Under the pieces are notes generated by a model, which was given only the letters and a program-made list of their open reading frames with translations, ran no database searches and was not told where the DNA came from. From Sapria himalayana (lineage: Eukaryota; Streptophyta; Magnoliopsida; Malpighiales; Rafflesiaceae), in assembly GCA_029783825.1 (NCBI GenBank), contig JAREIK010009617.1:29828-93827 (forward strand): a stretch of DNA of 64,000 bases, read 5' to 3'. Below are positions 25,270-34,979 of the stretch, piece by piece. Positions within the stretch are counted from its first letter, which is position 1. Each line of letters starts with the position of its first letter. The position numbers were made by a program, and so were the translations under genes.

Positions 25270-25989
25270 GGGTACTGTTTAATAAACTACTTAATTTTTT
25301 TAAATCATTGAAAATAAAAATTTTTAATGGTTTGAAAAAATCAATGTGTTTGATAAAAAAATAATTGGGAGCTGCTAATTGAAAATTTTAAGTGAAATAG
25401 CATTGAATATATTAAGTAAGTTGAGATATTAATAATTTTAACAATTTTTTTTTAAATGTTATCATTATCTTTTTTTTTTATTTTTCATTCATGTCACAAT
25501 TTACTATGTGAATCCGTCCTCTATCTCTTTTTTCTCTGTTACCATAAATGTTAATCCCGACTCTCTTTGATGATTAATTTAAGAGAGGAAATAACAAATC
25601 AATTAGTTGTTCATTAATTTTTATTTTTATATTAATTATTTGTATAGTTTTAAAGAGTTTATATTTTATTAGTTATGTTTTAAATATTTTTATTTTTTTT
25701 TGGATTTATGATTTATTTATGAATATATTTTTAGTGATTCCATTTAAATATTTTATTTATGTTAGGTAATATGTAATGCAATGATAATAAGGGTAAACAT
25801 GTAAAATTTATAATTTTCAGCATTCAGCATTTACAATTATCAAACAACATATTTCTCTTCAGAATTCTTTTAACATTAATTTATCAAACAGTTTTTAAAT
25901 ACAAATTCAACACTTATAAAATTTAGCACTTAATTTTTTAGTACTTATTTTTTATTACTTAATTTTTTAAGTTTTATCAAAAGAGTCTT
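25270..25989. mobile_element. Candidate hAT-type MITE
   Basis: The left end GGTACTGTTTAATAAACTAC and the right end, read on the other strand as AAGACTCTTTTGATAAAAC, form imperfect inverted repeats. The interior near both ends is rich in TTTGATAA/TTATCAAAC and TTAAGT words, typical subterminal motifs of TTTGATAA-type plant hAT MITEs. It has no coding capacity. A clear 8-bp target duplication was not found. The same element is at 61093-61811. Confidence 0.45.
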
Positions 25990-26101
25990 TAATATATATT
26001 ACTGTTTAATTTTCTTGAATTATATTATATTGAAGACATAATGCCGTTATGATATTATGCAATGACTCATTGTCTTAATGATATTTTTGTTTTTTGTCGT
26101 C

Positions 26102-26165
26102 ATTGGGCATATCCCAATTGGGCATATCCCAATTGTTTTTTGCTATCATTGGGCATATCCCAATT
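26102..26165. repeat. Three copies of a 17-bp palindromic motif in the copia LTR region
   Basis: The motif ATTGGGCATATCCCAAT is an inverted repeat TTGGG-CATAT-CCCAA. Units lie at 26102-26118, 26117-26133 (sharing two bases with the first) and about 26148-26164. Copy B has two units only. It may be a promoter or enhancer element of the LTR. Confidence 0.8.
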
Positions 26166-26202
26166 GTGGCCTACAAGTGAAAATACTAAAGGTTTTTTTT
26201 TT

Positions 26203-26226
26203 CTCTCTCTCTCTCTCTCTCTCTCT
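26203..26226. repeat. CT microsatellite
   Basis: A (CT)n run just before the primer-binding site, probably near the 3' end of the 5' LTR. Its length differs in copy B (about 62003-62028). Confidence 0.85.
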
Positions 26227-26241
26227 TTTTCTTTGTCAATA

Positions 26242-26252
26242 TGGTATCAGAG
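26242..26252 (+). other. Primer-binding site for initiator Met tRNA
   Basis: TGGTATCAGAG matches the usual plant copia primer-binding site complementary to the 3' end of initiator methionine tRNA. It fixes the 5' LTR end a few bases upstream (TTTGTCA, about 26232-26238). Confidence 0.85.
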
Positions 26253-26701
26253 GGACATTACGGAAGCGTGGTGAACTTGCTGAAGCTTTAGATCTCACAT
26301 GTTCCTCTGCTTTCTTATTCCTTTCTGCATCAAATTCGGGCGACCAGAATCATTGTCGGCACTCTTGCGATGCTTGCCCCGGCCCCTGAATTTCAAGCCC
26401 CTTCCACGGCCATAGCTGCTCTTGTTTTCCCAGCGTTTCTCTTGATTACAACTTAACAGCGTTCAGTCTTCTCGTTCGTTGTCGCCGGTCACGGGTTCCA
26501 AGGTGGCCAGGAAATTCTTCACCATCAGTGAAGAATTTTCCGAATCTCTCTCCCAAATCTTTCCGACCCATCAATCCACCTCAGCGCCCGCCTTCTTCTT
26601 CACACACGTGATCGTCTCCATCGCTCGGAACAGCCGCCTCTTGCAAAATCAATGCTGCGATCACCACCAACTGTTGGGTATCCAGGTCGTACTGTTTTTG
26701 T

Positions 26702-26803
26702 TAAATTTATCTCAGGGAGATTCAATTCCCGACAAATAGCCTCCCTAATCTGCAAGGCCTTGTCATCAGCAACTGATTGCCATCTACCATATCCATGCTT
26801 CAG
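26702..26803 (-). pseudogene. Antisense fragment resembling CHD3-type remodeller PICKLE
   Basis: On the minus strand 34 codons read without a stop, beginning LKHGYGRWQSVADDK and ending ELNLPEINL. The pattern LKHGYGRWQ-x3-DDK, IxExIC, ELNLPxINL is the one I know from the C-terminal SANT-like (DUF1086) region of plant PICKLE/CHD3 chromatin remodellers. The resemblance stops on both sides: codons before it (KVEEARNRISE) and after it (TKTVRPGYP) do not fit the family, so this looks like a captured exon piece. It lies in the copia leader, opposite to gag. The same 34-codon stretch is open in copy B at 62497-62598. The assignment rests on memory of the family. Confidence 0.55.
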
Positions 26804-26897
26804 TTCAGAAATCCTGTTCCTTGCCTCTTCAACCTTTCGGGTGCTGCCACGCCACAATCTGGAGCTGTACTAGGGCTCTTTTCAATCTGAAGTAGAT

Positions 26898-29130
26898 ATG
26901 GCTGCTAAAACTTCCATTTTTTTCCTCTATTATATCGGGATCTCCTATAATTACTTCGGAGAAATTGGTTGGCAATGATAATTATCTTTTCTGGTCAGTT
27001 TCTGTTGAACTATGGTTTATGGGTCAAGGATATGAGGATCACCTGGTTACACAGGAGACAGATATCCCTGAGGTTGACCGCGTATAGTGGAGGAAGTTAG
27101 ATGCCCAGTTATGTAGTATATTGTGGCAATCAGTTGATCCTAAGATTCTTCTTCATCTTCGGGCCTACAAAATTTGTTTTAAATTTTGGACTCAAGCTAA
27201 ATAATTATACACGAAAGATATCCAGCGTCTTTATAAGTTGGCTTCTGCTATTGTCCATCTCAGCCAACAAGACTTGGATCTATCTACTTATATTGGCCAG
27301 ATTACTTCTCTTAAGGAAAAGTTCTTGACTGTGATGCCTCTTACTTCTGATGTTGGGGCTCAACAAACACAACTTGATAAGTTCTTCATGGTCCTTACTC
27401 TTATTGGCCTCCGTCCGGATCTTGAGCCTCTCCGCTATCAGATTCTTGGCAGTTCATCAGTTCTGTCCTTGGATGATGTGTTTGCTCGCCTCCTTCGTAT
27501 CTCGTCCACTCAGACTTTGCCATCTGATAGCACTTCAGATTCTTCTGTGTTAGTTTCTCACACTACCACTCAAGGAGGCCGCAGAGGTAACCAAGCTATG
27601 GGCCAACGTTCTCATTGCACCTATTGCAATAAACTTGGCCACACTCGTGATCGTTGCTATCAGTTACATGGACGGCCTCCTCACACTGCCCATATGGTCC
27701 AGTCCTCTGATTCTCAGCTGCCTCAGCCTCCGAGCTCCTCCGCATCTCAGGCATATCAGGTTTCTGTTGCCCAGCCTGGTAATACCCCTGCCTGCCTTAC
27801 CCACACATCTTCTTTTGCACCATGGATTCTAGATTCTGGAGCTTCTGATCACATATCTGGTAATAAGGATCTTTTCTCCTCTATTTCTACTACCTCTGCT
27901 TTACCTACTATTACCTTAGCTAATGGTTCTCAAACTATGGCTAAAGGTATTGGTTTGGCCATTCCTCTACCTTCTCTACCTCTCACATATGTCCTTTATA
28001 CACCTAAATGTCCTTTTAATCTTATTTCTATCAGTAAAATCACTCGTACTCTTAATTGCTTTATTACCTTTTCTGATAAATTTGTGACATTGCAGGGCCG
28101 GAGTACGGGGAAGACGATTGGCATAGGACGTGAGTATCAAGGCCTCTATCACCTCACATCGGATTCATCTCCTGCAGTTTGCATTTCCACTTATGCTCTT
28201 CTCCTCATTCACAGTCGTTTGGGCCACCCTAGTCTCTCCAAGTTCCAGAAGATGGTCCATCGTTTTTTTATTTTGTCGTCGCTTTCGTGTGAGTCATGTC
28301 AGCTTGGGAAACATACTTGTGTCACGTTCCCAAAGCATTTGGATAATCTGGCAAAGTCTCCTTTTGAGCTTGTCCACATTGATGTTTGGGGTCCTTGTCG
28401 GACTGCTTCTATTTTAGGATTTCAGTATTTTGTCACTTTTATTGATGACTATTCTCGACGTACTTGGTTATTTTTAATGAAAAAATCAAGCTGAGTTATT
28501 TTCTATTTTTCAGAAATTTTATGCTGAAATCCAGACCAAATTCAATATTTCAATTCGTGTGTCAAGCAGTGATTATGACATGTAATATTTTTGATACCTT
28601 TTTACTTCATTTATGTCTCATCATGAGATTCTTCATCACTCTTCTTGTGCTCATACTCCTCAACAAAATGGGGTAGCTGAGGGCAACAATCGACATCTTG
28701 TTGATACAGCTCGTACTATCCTCCTCCATAGTAATGTTCCTCTTCGTTAATGGGGGGATGCTGTTCTTACCGCTTATTATTTGATTAATCGTATGCTCCC
28801 CTCTGTTTTATATGATAAGATTCCTCATTCCCTTCTCTTCCCTGACCAACCACTTTATTTCTTTCCTCCTCGTGTCTTTGGTTGTACTTGCTTTGTTCAT
28901 ATTTTCACTCCTGGACAGGATAAGCTTTCAGCCAAAGCCATGAGGTATCTCTTCTTCGAGAGTTGAGATTTGGAAAGGATGAAGAAATGAAACTCATCTG
29001 TGATAACCAGGCCGCATTACATATTGCATCCAATCCAGTCTTTCATGAAAGGACCAAGAATATTGAAGTTGATTGTCACTTCATTAGAGAGAAGATCTTG
29101 AGTATTTTCACTTGTAGCTGGCTTGTAGCA
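26898..29130 (+). pseudogene. Copia gag-pol, broken, lacking reverse transcriptase
   Basis: Start ATG at 26898. Early gag is disturbed by a frameshift and by two stops (TAG near 27086, TAA near 27202), then one frame runs 27238-28494. In that 418-residue frame: gag UBN2-like region to about 110; zinc knuckle C127-x2-C130-x4-H135-x4-C140; protease DSGAS at 199-203; integrase zinc motif with H325, H330 and CESC at 351-354; core aspartates in HIDVWGP (D382) and DDYSR (403-407). After a frame break near 28490, further integrase pieces are readable (HTPQQNGVAEGN near 28660, YLINRMLPSV near 28785) with stops between. At about 28947-28957 integrase joins directly to RNase H ([20 protein letters not shown]), so the whole reverse transcriptase is deleted. 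It cannot transpose on its own. Confidence 0.92.
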
Positions 29131-29234
29131 CTTTTCCATTATATATTCCACAGTTATTTTCATAGTACAAGTTTCTTGAGAGTCATAATCTGAAAATTTT
29201 TTATATTTTTATTCTTTCGTCTGAAATATCACAG

Positions 29235-29580
29235 ATTAATATAGTGGTGGCAAGTAGGTTGGGTGGCTCATGCATGGTCCGATTGAGCCGTGCCTGGCCC
29301 TACATGGTCCAAAATTGTGCCCAGACTTGAGGCATGGCTCATTTTATGCTGGGCTAGGGGCAGTCGGGCCTAGTGTCGGGCTAGGCAAGATTTGGATGCC
29401 TGGCTCATTGGAGTGATCCAATTGGACCATGAACATCTCGCCCAATCATATAAAAAAATATTAAAATAAAACAAAAACCCACCCCGCCCAGCCTAGTACA
29501 CTAGGTTGGGGTTTTAAATTAGTCTGCCACTTGGTTGGTTGGGCATGTTTGTGTGGCATGACTCGGGTGCGTGGTATATC
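29235..29580. mobile_element. Decayed GC-rich hAT-type relic
   Basis: It starts with TAGTGGTGGCAAGTAGGTTG, a decayed form of TAGAGGTGTCAAACGGGCC, and continues with GC-rich words (GAGCCGTGCCTGGCCC, GGGCTAGGGGCAGTCGGGCC). The right border is not clear. No coding function. Confidence 0.45.
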
Positions 29581-30424
29581 ATAATTAATTTATAATAGAC
29601 AATAGTTTTTTTATAGTTTGTATTTGTTTGCGTGTTTAAAAAAGTAAAAAAATTTAAATGTTTATTAGATACCATTCAAATAATATTTATTTGATGTGAG
29701 ATTTACATGTTGATTTTAAATATATGATATCTAACTGTGTAAATAATAAAATTGATCGATTTATTATTGATGTATTTAGACTTAGAGGTGTTTTTTTTTT
29801 TGAAAAATTTGAAGATTTACTATGATACGATGAATTTATATTTGTCTATGTATACTCACATCAGTGCATTATAATTAGGTATACACATAATATTAATATT
29901 ATATTTAACAAATATAAAGGATATCATTAATATAGTTTCATGGATGTTTATAAAAATTAAATCTTTGAAATATGTTCTTTATTTTTTGTTTAATTGTTTA
30001 TATTCATCTTAATATTAAAGTGAAACGAGTATAAAATATATACCTACTCGCATAAACCAAGCTGAAGAATATGATATCATTAATGAATAATTATATAATA
30101 TGTTTAAATATTATGATATCAAATATGTTAGTTTTATAAATCATTAAATTTAGATATTGATATTGTGTTTTAAAATAAATGTTTTTTGATGAAGTTAACT
30201 AAGGACAAATAATATAATGGTTTATTGAATATGAGGAAATTATCCTAGTATTTAGATATCAATTATTGTTAAATTATATCTCATTATTATAATTTCAATT
30301 TAAATATTTAAAATTAGTAAAAATCATATGAATTCATATATTTTACGTTGTATGAGACAATGCATGATTTATTGATCCTTTTAGTGTCATGTATAGTGCT
30401 ATAGTATTTTTTCCTATGATAGTG

Positions 30425-30463
<39 letters not shown>

Positions 30464-31001
30464 AGTTACTATTTGATAATGACTCAAGCAATGGAGAATA
30501 TAGATGCTAATGCTAATTTTAGAAATAGACATGGTGTTCCGAACTATACTACACACACACACACACACACACATCCACAGATCAATTCAATATATTGCTG
30601 ATATCGCGTTATGCTCTATTTTAAAAATCTTATTTTATTATTATTTTTGAATTTGTCATTAAATTGAAATTACCAAAGAAAAACAAATATATATTTTTTA
30701 TTTTTTCTGAATTTTATTAATTTAAATTTGTCGTGCATTTTAATTTTTTTTAATTTTAAATAATTAAAAATTTACTTTAAAACAAAAGATAAAATCTAAT
30801 GCTGACTATTGTATTAGCATCACACTATTCTGTGCCCATTGCTCAGTGGCATAGTGCTGTGGCTATTGCTCTATTATTATGTCTAGATGGTTTCCATTGC
30901 ATCAGTGGGTAGCAATGTTGTCACATTTATTTCAATATTTGCATGGTCTGGTATGACCATGCTTGCTCGTTGAGGAAGGCGAGCCTTCCTTTTGTGATGT
31001 T
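29581..31001. other. AT-rich DNA with microsatellites
   Basis: Contains (AT)n at about 30429-30461 and (AC)n at 30549-30573; frames over them are artefacts. A 145-base patch at 29745-29890 is shared with 42735-42850. No gene recognised. From 30830 on the sequence is more mixed (CATTGCTCAGTGGCATAGTG) but shows no known domain. Confidence 0.55.
29745..29890 (+). repeat. Dispersed repeat, partner at 42735-42850
   Basis: Shared order of words: ATTGA-CGA, TTTTTGAAAAATTT, TATGATAC-ATGAA, TATATTTGT, CATGTATA-like and a TGCATT-TG word. Moderately diverged, same orientation. Class unknown. Confidence 0.45.
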
Positions 31002-31009
31002 GTGCTGGC

Positions 31010-31499
31010 CTATGTTGCACGGATATGCCTAGGAATTGTCGTGTCGCCGTGTCCGACCCGTGTCACCGTGTCCGACCCGTGTTGCCGTGTCGCCGTGTCG
31101 CCGTGTCCACGTGTCTGACACGTGGACATGGGTCGGACAGGGGTCGGACACGAGTCAGACACAGGTCGGACACGTGTCCGATACGCCACGTGGCGTATCG
31201 GATATGCGTCAGAGACATATCCGACGCGTTGTTCGGAAACAGTCGTCGTTAACAATAGACATGTCGTTTACCTACAGACGCGTTGTTTACCTACATTATT
31301 TTAAAATACAAAATTTTAAATTATTTTAAAATACAGTATTTTAAATTATTTTAAAATACCTAATATTTATAATTAATAATTTTTATTTTTAATTTTATTT
31401 TTTTTTATCATGATGTATCCTAGTTTTTTAGAATTTGTCATGTCCCCGTATCCTGCCATGTCGTATCTCCGTGTCCGTATCCGTGTCCGTGCAACATAG
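31010..31499. mobile_element. Non-autonomous hAT-type element with 8-bp target duplication
   Basis: The ends are CTATGTTGCACGGA and its reverse complement TCCGTGCAACATAG, perfect over 14 bases and partly matching further in. Identical 8-bp direct repeats GTGCTGGC flank it at 31002-31009 and 31500-31507. The left half is GC-rich and packed with GTGTCCGACC/GGTCGGACAC motifs in both orientations, making hairpins (for example GTCCACGTGTC against GACACGTGGAC near 31115). The right half is AT-rich and shared with the element at 7869-8648. There is no transposase; the four overlapping frames on both strands are by-products of the palindromic motifs. Confidence 0.82.
31177..31202. repeat. Perfect 26-bp palindrome with G-box core
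   Basis: The sequence from TCCGATACGCC to GGCGTATCGGA is its own reverse complement, centred on CCACGTGG. The sister element keeps a decayed form near 7966-7992 (GATACGTCACGTGGCATATC). CACGTG is the core recognised by plant bHLH and bZIP factors, but a role here is unproven; it may be a transposase-binding site. Confidence 0.85.
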
Positions 31500-31559
31500 G
31501 TGCTGGCACAACACGAGAGGATATCAAAATAAGATAGATAATGTTTTATGGGGTTATTC

Positions 31560-32800
31560 TAAAAAGATATTATTCAATATAAATAGAATTTATATCTAGA
31601 AGAAATGGCAGGAGTAAAATTCAGCCTGAAAAAGTTGAAATACCATCAAATAATATTGAACCGGATATTAAAACTCAATAGGATTCACAAGTTATTGAAC
31701 ATGTACATAATACATGATCAAAAAAGATCTAATAGAATACTTCATAATTCTAAGAGATTAAATTCTCATAATTGATAATTAGGAGGTATTCTTTGTAAAT
31801 CATAGTGACTCCATATTAGGAGTAGGACTCCATGAATTAGCTTGGAGTTATGAAATCATAGATGATTTCATGTATGATAATCTAATTTGAGACTTAATTA
31901 AACATAATAGGATAGAAATGAGTTTTTCAAAAGAAAATTGATATGGATGGAAAAATACATGCCTCAAAATTATGATTCGCTATAAAAGATTTGAGGCAAA
32001 CTCATCATGTTAACTTAGATGAAACTTTTTTATCAGTTAATATGTTTAAATCTATAAGATGTCTTCTTATCATAGTTTCATACTATAACTATAAGTTACG
32101 ACAAACAAATATAAAAAATATATTTTAATGAAAATTTATTAGAGGATGTACATGTGACACATCTCAAAGTTTTTGTTAATCCTAAGAATTTAGGAAAAAT
32201 ATGCAAGCTTTTAAAATATATTTCTTTATTGAATAAGAATTTTTAAAATTAGAAATTTAATTTTGATGAAGCAATTGAAGCAATTGGTTCTATCAAAAAT
32301 GAAGATGAACCTCATGTTTACTATAAGATTAGTGAGAGCATGAAAATTTTATTAGTATTTTTATGTTGATGATATTTTAATCATATAAAATGATTTCATT
32401 GCATTATAGATTATCATGTTTTACTTGGAAATTATTTCTCAATGAAATAACTAAGCAAATGTGCTCGTGTTAGTTATTAAGATCTATATGGATAGATCTA
32501 AAAAATTTATTGACCTAATTAAAACTATATATATAGAAATGGTACTGAATAGGTTTAGTATACAAAATTCAAAGAAATAATTTTTTACAATGACGCATGG
32601 TATAAGTCTAAGAGCCAATGTATAAGGATACTTGATGTGTTAGACTGCATGATTATGATTCAATTTGCTTTTGTAATAGAGAAATCATGTATATAATTTT
32701 ACGTACTTGACTTGATGTCTCATATGTTTATTAAGTCTTAACTATAATACTAAAATGTATCATTTTTGACATAGTCCAAAAAATTAATTGGATGAATTAT
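31560..32800 (+). pseudogene. Heavily decayed copia reverse transcriptase
   Basis: Pieces of a Ty1-copia polyprotein can be followed across three frames: a linker (KVEIPSNNIEPD near 31633; VIEHVHNT), DDFMYDNLI near 31863, FDEAIEAIGSIKNEDEPHVY near 32263, the catalytic YVDDILI near 32363-32385, LGNYFSMK near 32427, VIKIYMDRSKKFIDLIKTIY and VLNRFSIQNSKK near 32475-32575, then LDVSYVY near 32710. There are many stops and frameshifts. It is a different and much older lineage than the element at 26030, of the kind that reads YVDDI with MDRSKK downstream. No LTRs were recognised. Confidence 0.75.
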
Positions 32801-34975
32801 TTTATCTTATTGAGATTCACAAGTATACGTATCGTACTAATAAAATGATATAAGCCTAGATATCGATCTCATAAAATTTATACAAGTAGTTTGACTAACT
32901 AATAATGAACTAACTATTATTTTGCTCGAGTTAAATAAATTATCTTGTGTCTTAGAAAGATACTTAAACTTAATGGATGATTTATTTTCTTGTGAATCAT
33001 GAAAATTTTAAATTATTGAGATAATATTATATTTGATTATCAAATAAAAGATAAAATGATGTTGAATTAACATATTACCTTATTAGCATACAAAATGATT
33101 TTTAATCCTGATATATCATTATCAAGAATGATCTCTTCATAGTTGTAAATTATGTATTTTACCACAAAATATCATTACTTTGTATACCAGAGATAAAATA
33201 TCAAAGTTATTATTTTTTTTAGTGTCGTGATTTTGTATTACAAATATAAACTATCTTAATTGTGACAATCTTCACAATGCAGCTGCGCTTTGCTTAGAAA
33301 GATAAGATCAAATTCATGAATAATTCCATCAACAAGGATTTTTATTATAGAGAGTAATTATGTCAATATGATAATCAAGTGCAATGATATTTTGCTCATA
33401 AAACTAATTCAAAGTCATGATAAAAAGTCACAGTGTTTAAATTAGTCATGATTTTCGTATTAGTTTTCTGAGCAAAGTCTCACGACACTTAAATTTTTTT
33501 GATTTGGAATAGTTATTTTCTATAACACAAAGTTATGGTATAGGAATTAGTCACAACTTTAATTTTGACTTTTTGAGCAAAGTGTCATAGTGTAGGGATT
33601 GTAGTAACAGTGATGATTTTTATTTGTAATGTGAAATTGTGGTACTAAATAATTCCATACCTTTGGTATTCTTTTTGGTGTTTAAAGTCATGGTATTAGA
33701 AATGCAGATGACAAGGATAAATGCTTAGTGGAACAAAATCTCACAGTAAAAAATAATATCACAAATCAAAATACTTAATATTTTGGCTATGTATTTTTAA
33801 ATTGTGATTATTAAAAATATTAAATCTTTTTGTACTAGTGTGGTAATAAGTTGCTATGATAGAAAAAAACATATTATGATCATTAAATATCTTTGAGTTT
33901 GTGCAGTTGCAACTCTAATAAAATGTTATTTTCATGATAATACTATTACATAATAAAATATTTGTGTTAATTTGATGGTATGGTCATGACATATAACAAA
34001 TATCATGACTTTTTTAGAAGAGTAAAGACTAACAAGTCAAATCACAATTATGCATGAATAAGTATTAAATATCTATCCAAGTCATGAAAATAAAATTATT
34101 ATAGTTCTACATTATATATAATTTTTCGTATCTTTGTTTTATTGAGGTCACTCATTTTTTCTAAATTTACTCCGACTCTAATATTATATGTTAATTTCTT
34201 TCAAAATAAAATTTTTGACAAATCTTTATAATAAATACTTAAATATAATTAAATAAATAAATATAAATTTACCAAATGATACAAAAAAGATGATAAGTAG
34301 AGTGTCGAAGACTTGTGTTGGGAATAATATGTAATTTAATTAAATGTTTGATTTAATTATTTGTTAGTTTAGATATAATACTGTATATGTGGTCTAATAG
34401 TTCTTGTGTGTATATATATATTTTATTAATGTCACAAATAAATTTAAATGATATGTACAATTGGGAGTGATATATTAAAATTTGTGATTTTATCATTTTT
34501 GAATATAATCAAAAAGAAAAAAAATTTTAGTTTTAAATTAATTAAAAAAATGAGAGCTCCATTTTCAAAAAAAAAAAAGTATTGCCATGTGTATGGCATG
34601 GAACTCCGCTTAAAGAAGGTTTTTCTTTTTTTCAAAAATCATCTATGTGGTTTCCTTGGGAGGGGGGAACTATGGAACAAGAAGAAAGACGAGTGCTCCA
34701 ATTTTTCTTCGATAAGTGAGGATGGTGTGCAAACTTGAAATTGTGTAAGTAATAATGATTGATTTTATAACAGATTGATGAACAAGGTGTAAACATGAAA
34801 AATAGGAAACAAAAAAAAAAGATCACTGCGTAAGGAAAGTGTTGGGGGTATGATGTTTGGATTGTAATTTATTTAAAATTATATAATATCAAGCACAACG
34901 ATTGGTTGATACAATAATAGATGTAATAAAATCAATAACTCTAAAATAAAGATATCTAACATAGTGAATCCAAAT
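32801..34975. other. AT-rich DNA, weak tandem repeat at 33400-33640
   Basis: No gene recognised. TTCTGAGCAAAGTCTCACGACAC (about 33464) and TTTTGAGCAAAGTGTCATAG (about 33574) are part of a diverged repeat with a period of about 110 bases; related words such as GTCATGAT and AGTCACA recur nearby. The frames at 34444-34826 are low-complexity. Confidence 0.45.
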
Positions 34976-34979
34976 ACAA

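Larger units (their letters stand above)
13949..28200 (+). repeat. Long direct duplication, copy A
   Basis: From GTTATCGATGTATTC at 13949 onward this block matches 49775-64000 in the same orientation, with one or two differences per 60 bases and small indels. The offset is 35826 at the left edge and about 35800 at the right. The match includes most of the palindrome, the decayed GC-rich element, the MITE and the copia element. The true right boundary is unknown because copy B reaches the window edge. It could be a segmental duplication or two haplotypes joined in assembly. Confidence 0.95.
26030..29140 (+). mobile_element. Defective Ty1-copia retrotransposon, copy A
   Basis: The order is: LTR-like DNA ending near 26238 with a palindromic array and a CT microsatellite; tRNA primer-binding site at 26242; a GC-richer leader of about 650 bases; a broken gag; zinc knuckle; protease; integrase. 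The reverse transcriptase and most of RNase H are missing, and only a short RNase H tail (28957-29100) follows. No polypurine tract or 3' LTR was recognised, so the element is truncated. Base composition is much less AT-rich than the flanks. The protein resembles RE1-like copia elements that I recall as common in grapevine annotations; this is recollection, not a search. Confidence 0.85.

Noticed and set aside
26062..26873. Plus-strand frames in the copia LTR and leader, and the 169-codon frame at 62093-62602 in copy B
   Set aside because: The long plus-strand frame of copy B is interrupted in copy A and shows no domain. The meaningful reading in this interval appears to be the short minus-strand PICKLE-like stretch.
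31010..31329. Four frames on both strands with Arg/Pro/Ser-rich products
   Set aside because: By-products of GTGTCCGACC-type palindromic subterminal motifs in the hAT-type element.
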